From assembly GCF_902652685.1 (NCBI RefSeq), contig NZ_CACRUY010000014.1:1-64000 (forward strand): a stretch of DNA of 64,000 nucleotides. Direction: 5' to 3'. The notes beneath the pieces were generated by a model. That model was not told where the DNA came from. It saw only the letters and a program-made list of their open reading frames with translations, and did no database searches. The DNA comes from Mycobacterium sp. Marseille-P9652. GTDB lineage: Bacteria; Actinomycetota; Actinomycetes; Mycobacteriales; Mycobacteriaceae. Shown here in pieces: positions 63,277 through 64,000 of the stretch. Numbering within the stretch: the first letter of the stretch is position 1; each line of letters opens with the position of its first letter. The translations under genes and the position numbers were made by a program.

Positions 63277-64000
63277 TCAGCCCTTGGTCGCGGTCACGAA
63301 GCTGTTGGCGAACGGCCGGTCGTCCGAGCGGGGCGGACGACCGAGGCGCAGGGCCTCGTCGCGCGCGTTGACGGCGCGGGTGGTCCAGCCGTGCGCGGCG
63401 AACCACTCGGCGCTGTCGGGGCGGCCCTCGTCGTCGAACCAGAGGTCGAACGGGTTGAACGAGGTGTCCTCGCCGCGCGCCTCGCGCTTCGCGCGCAGTT
63501 CGGCCCACTTCTCCTCGGCCTCGCGGCGCCTTTCGGGGTCGATCCCGAAAATCTCGACGGCCACCCGGCTGCCGGGCGCGCTCAGCGCGTCGATCGAGGT
63601 GAACATCGCCTCCTGCGCCGTCGCGGGGAGGAACGGCAGCAGCCCCTCGGCCAGCCAGGCGGTGGGGCGGGCGTCGTCGAAGCCGGCGTCGCGCAGCGCC
63701 CGCGGCCAGTCGTGGCGCAGATCGACGGGCACCGGCCGCCGGTCGGCGACGGGCGACGCGCCCTGGGCGGCAAGGGTGGCCGACTTGTACTCGAGCACCT
63801 TGGGCAGGTCGATCTCGTAGACGACGGTGTCGTCGGGCCAGGCCAGCCGGTAGGCGCGTGAGTCCAGGCCCGCGGCGAGGAGCACAACCTGACGAATGCC
63901 GGCGTCCGTCGCGTCCGCGAAGTACCCGTCAAAGAAGTGGGTGCGGACGGCCTGGTAGTCGATCATGTTCTGCGCGTTCACCGCGAAGTCCGGATCGTCG
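63277..64000 (-). CDS. SAM-dependent methyltransferase (partial at the window edge), Rv0145/Rv0146-like
   Basis: The last 241 codons of a class I methyltransferase of the mycobacterial TIGR00027/Ppm2 (LCMT-like) family. NMIDYQAVRTHFFDGYF, VVLLAAGLDSRAYRLAW and VYEIDLPKVLEYK are the family signatures. The reading frame stays open to the window end with DDPDFAVNAQN before the internal Met, so the N-terminal 60-70 residues lie outside. M. tuberculosis has two adjacent members here; which one this is cannot be decided. Confidence 0.88.
   Translation of the reverse strand, partial: DDPDFAVNAQNMIDYQAVRTHFFDGYFADATDAGIRQVVLLAAGLDSRAYRLAWPDDTVVYEIDLPKVLEYKSATLAAQGASPVADRRPVPVDLRHDWPRALRDAGFDDARPTAWLAEGLLPFLPATAQEAMFTSIDALSAPGSRVAVEIFGIDPERRREAEEKWAELRAKREARGEDTSFNPFDLWFDDEGRPDSAEWFAAHGWTTRAVNARDEALRLGRPPRSDDRPFANSFVTATKG

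Overview
The window is high-GC DNA from a Mycobacterium, most likely a slow grower of the M. avium complex type; the species cannot be fixed from the sequence alone. Read right to left, the gene order follows the M. tuberculosis stretch I remember as Rv0145 to Rv0181c: methyltransferase, aldehyde dehydrogenase, SDR, quinone oxidoreductase, PE/PE-PPE genes, ptbB, fadE2, pntAa-pntAb-pntB, a TetR gene, two more PE genes, an FAD oxidase, thioesterase, TB18.5-like protein, mce1R, fadD5, the mce1 operon, lprO, a membrane protein and a pirin. No rRNA, tRNA, CRISPR array, transposase or phage gene was found, and no gene-free stretch exceeds 300 bases.

Layout. 83-5050: an IclR-like regulator, pirin, YhgE/Pip-like membrane protein, secreted phosphodiester-glycosidase-like protein (LprO-like) and a DUF1275 membrane protein. 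5070-20100 (minus strand): the mce1 lipid importer operon in the order fadD5, yrbE1A, yrbE1B, mce1A-mce1F, then four Mce-associated genes, with the GntR regulator mce1R divergent from fadD5. 20988-39682: an accessory catabolic island. It has a 13-gene minus-strand run (unknown protein, NIPSNAP-like, P450, zinc alcohol dehydrogenase, HpaI-type aldolase, SnoaL-like, SDR, Baeyer-Villiger monooxygenase, esterase, enolase-superfamily dehydratase, hydroxyacid-oxoacid transhydrogenase, thioesterase, SRPBCC protein), a CaiB-type CoA-transferase, DUF427, acyl-CoA dehydrogenase, LLM oxidoreductase, two thioesterases, an SMP-30 lactonase and a TetR regulator. 39760-44470: FAD oxidase, a WhiB4-like regulator, a hydroxysteroid-dehydrogenase-like SDR, a dihydrodipicolinate-reductase-like enzyme and an alpha/beta hydrolase. 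44601-59773: five PE-PPE-domain serine hydrolases (two plus three) flanking a TetR gene, pntAB, fadE2 and ptbB. 59770-64000: quinone oxidoreductase, SDR, aldehyde dehydrogenase and a truncated methyltransferase.

How the genes may work together. The mce1 block imports lipids with FadD5 as acyl activator. The island looks like one regulon: a dyad, TGACACT-N11-TTGTAAAG, occurs identically in front of or at the start of three of its transcription units, and a degenerate version sits just upstream of its own TetR gene. The enzymes suggest stepwise oxidation of an alicyclic or terpenoid-like compound (P450, alcohol dehydrogenase, Baeyer-Villiger oxidation, lactone or ester hydrolysis, CoA transfer, beta-oxidation), or of a polyhydroxylated compound through lactonase, acid dehydratase and pyruvate-type aldolase. 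The substrate is unknown. This is the best candidate here for an undescribed system.
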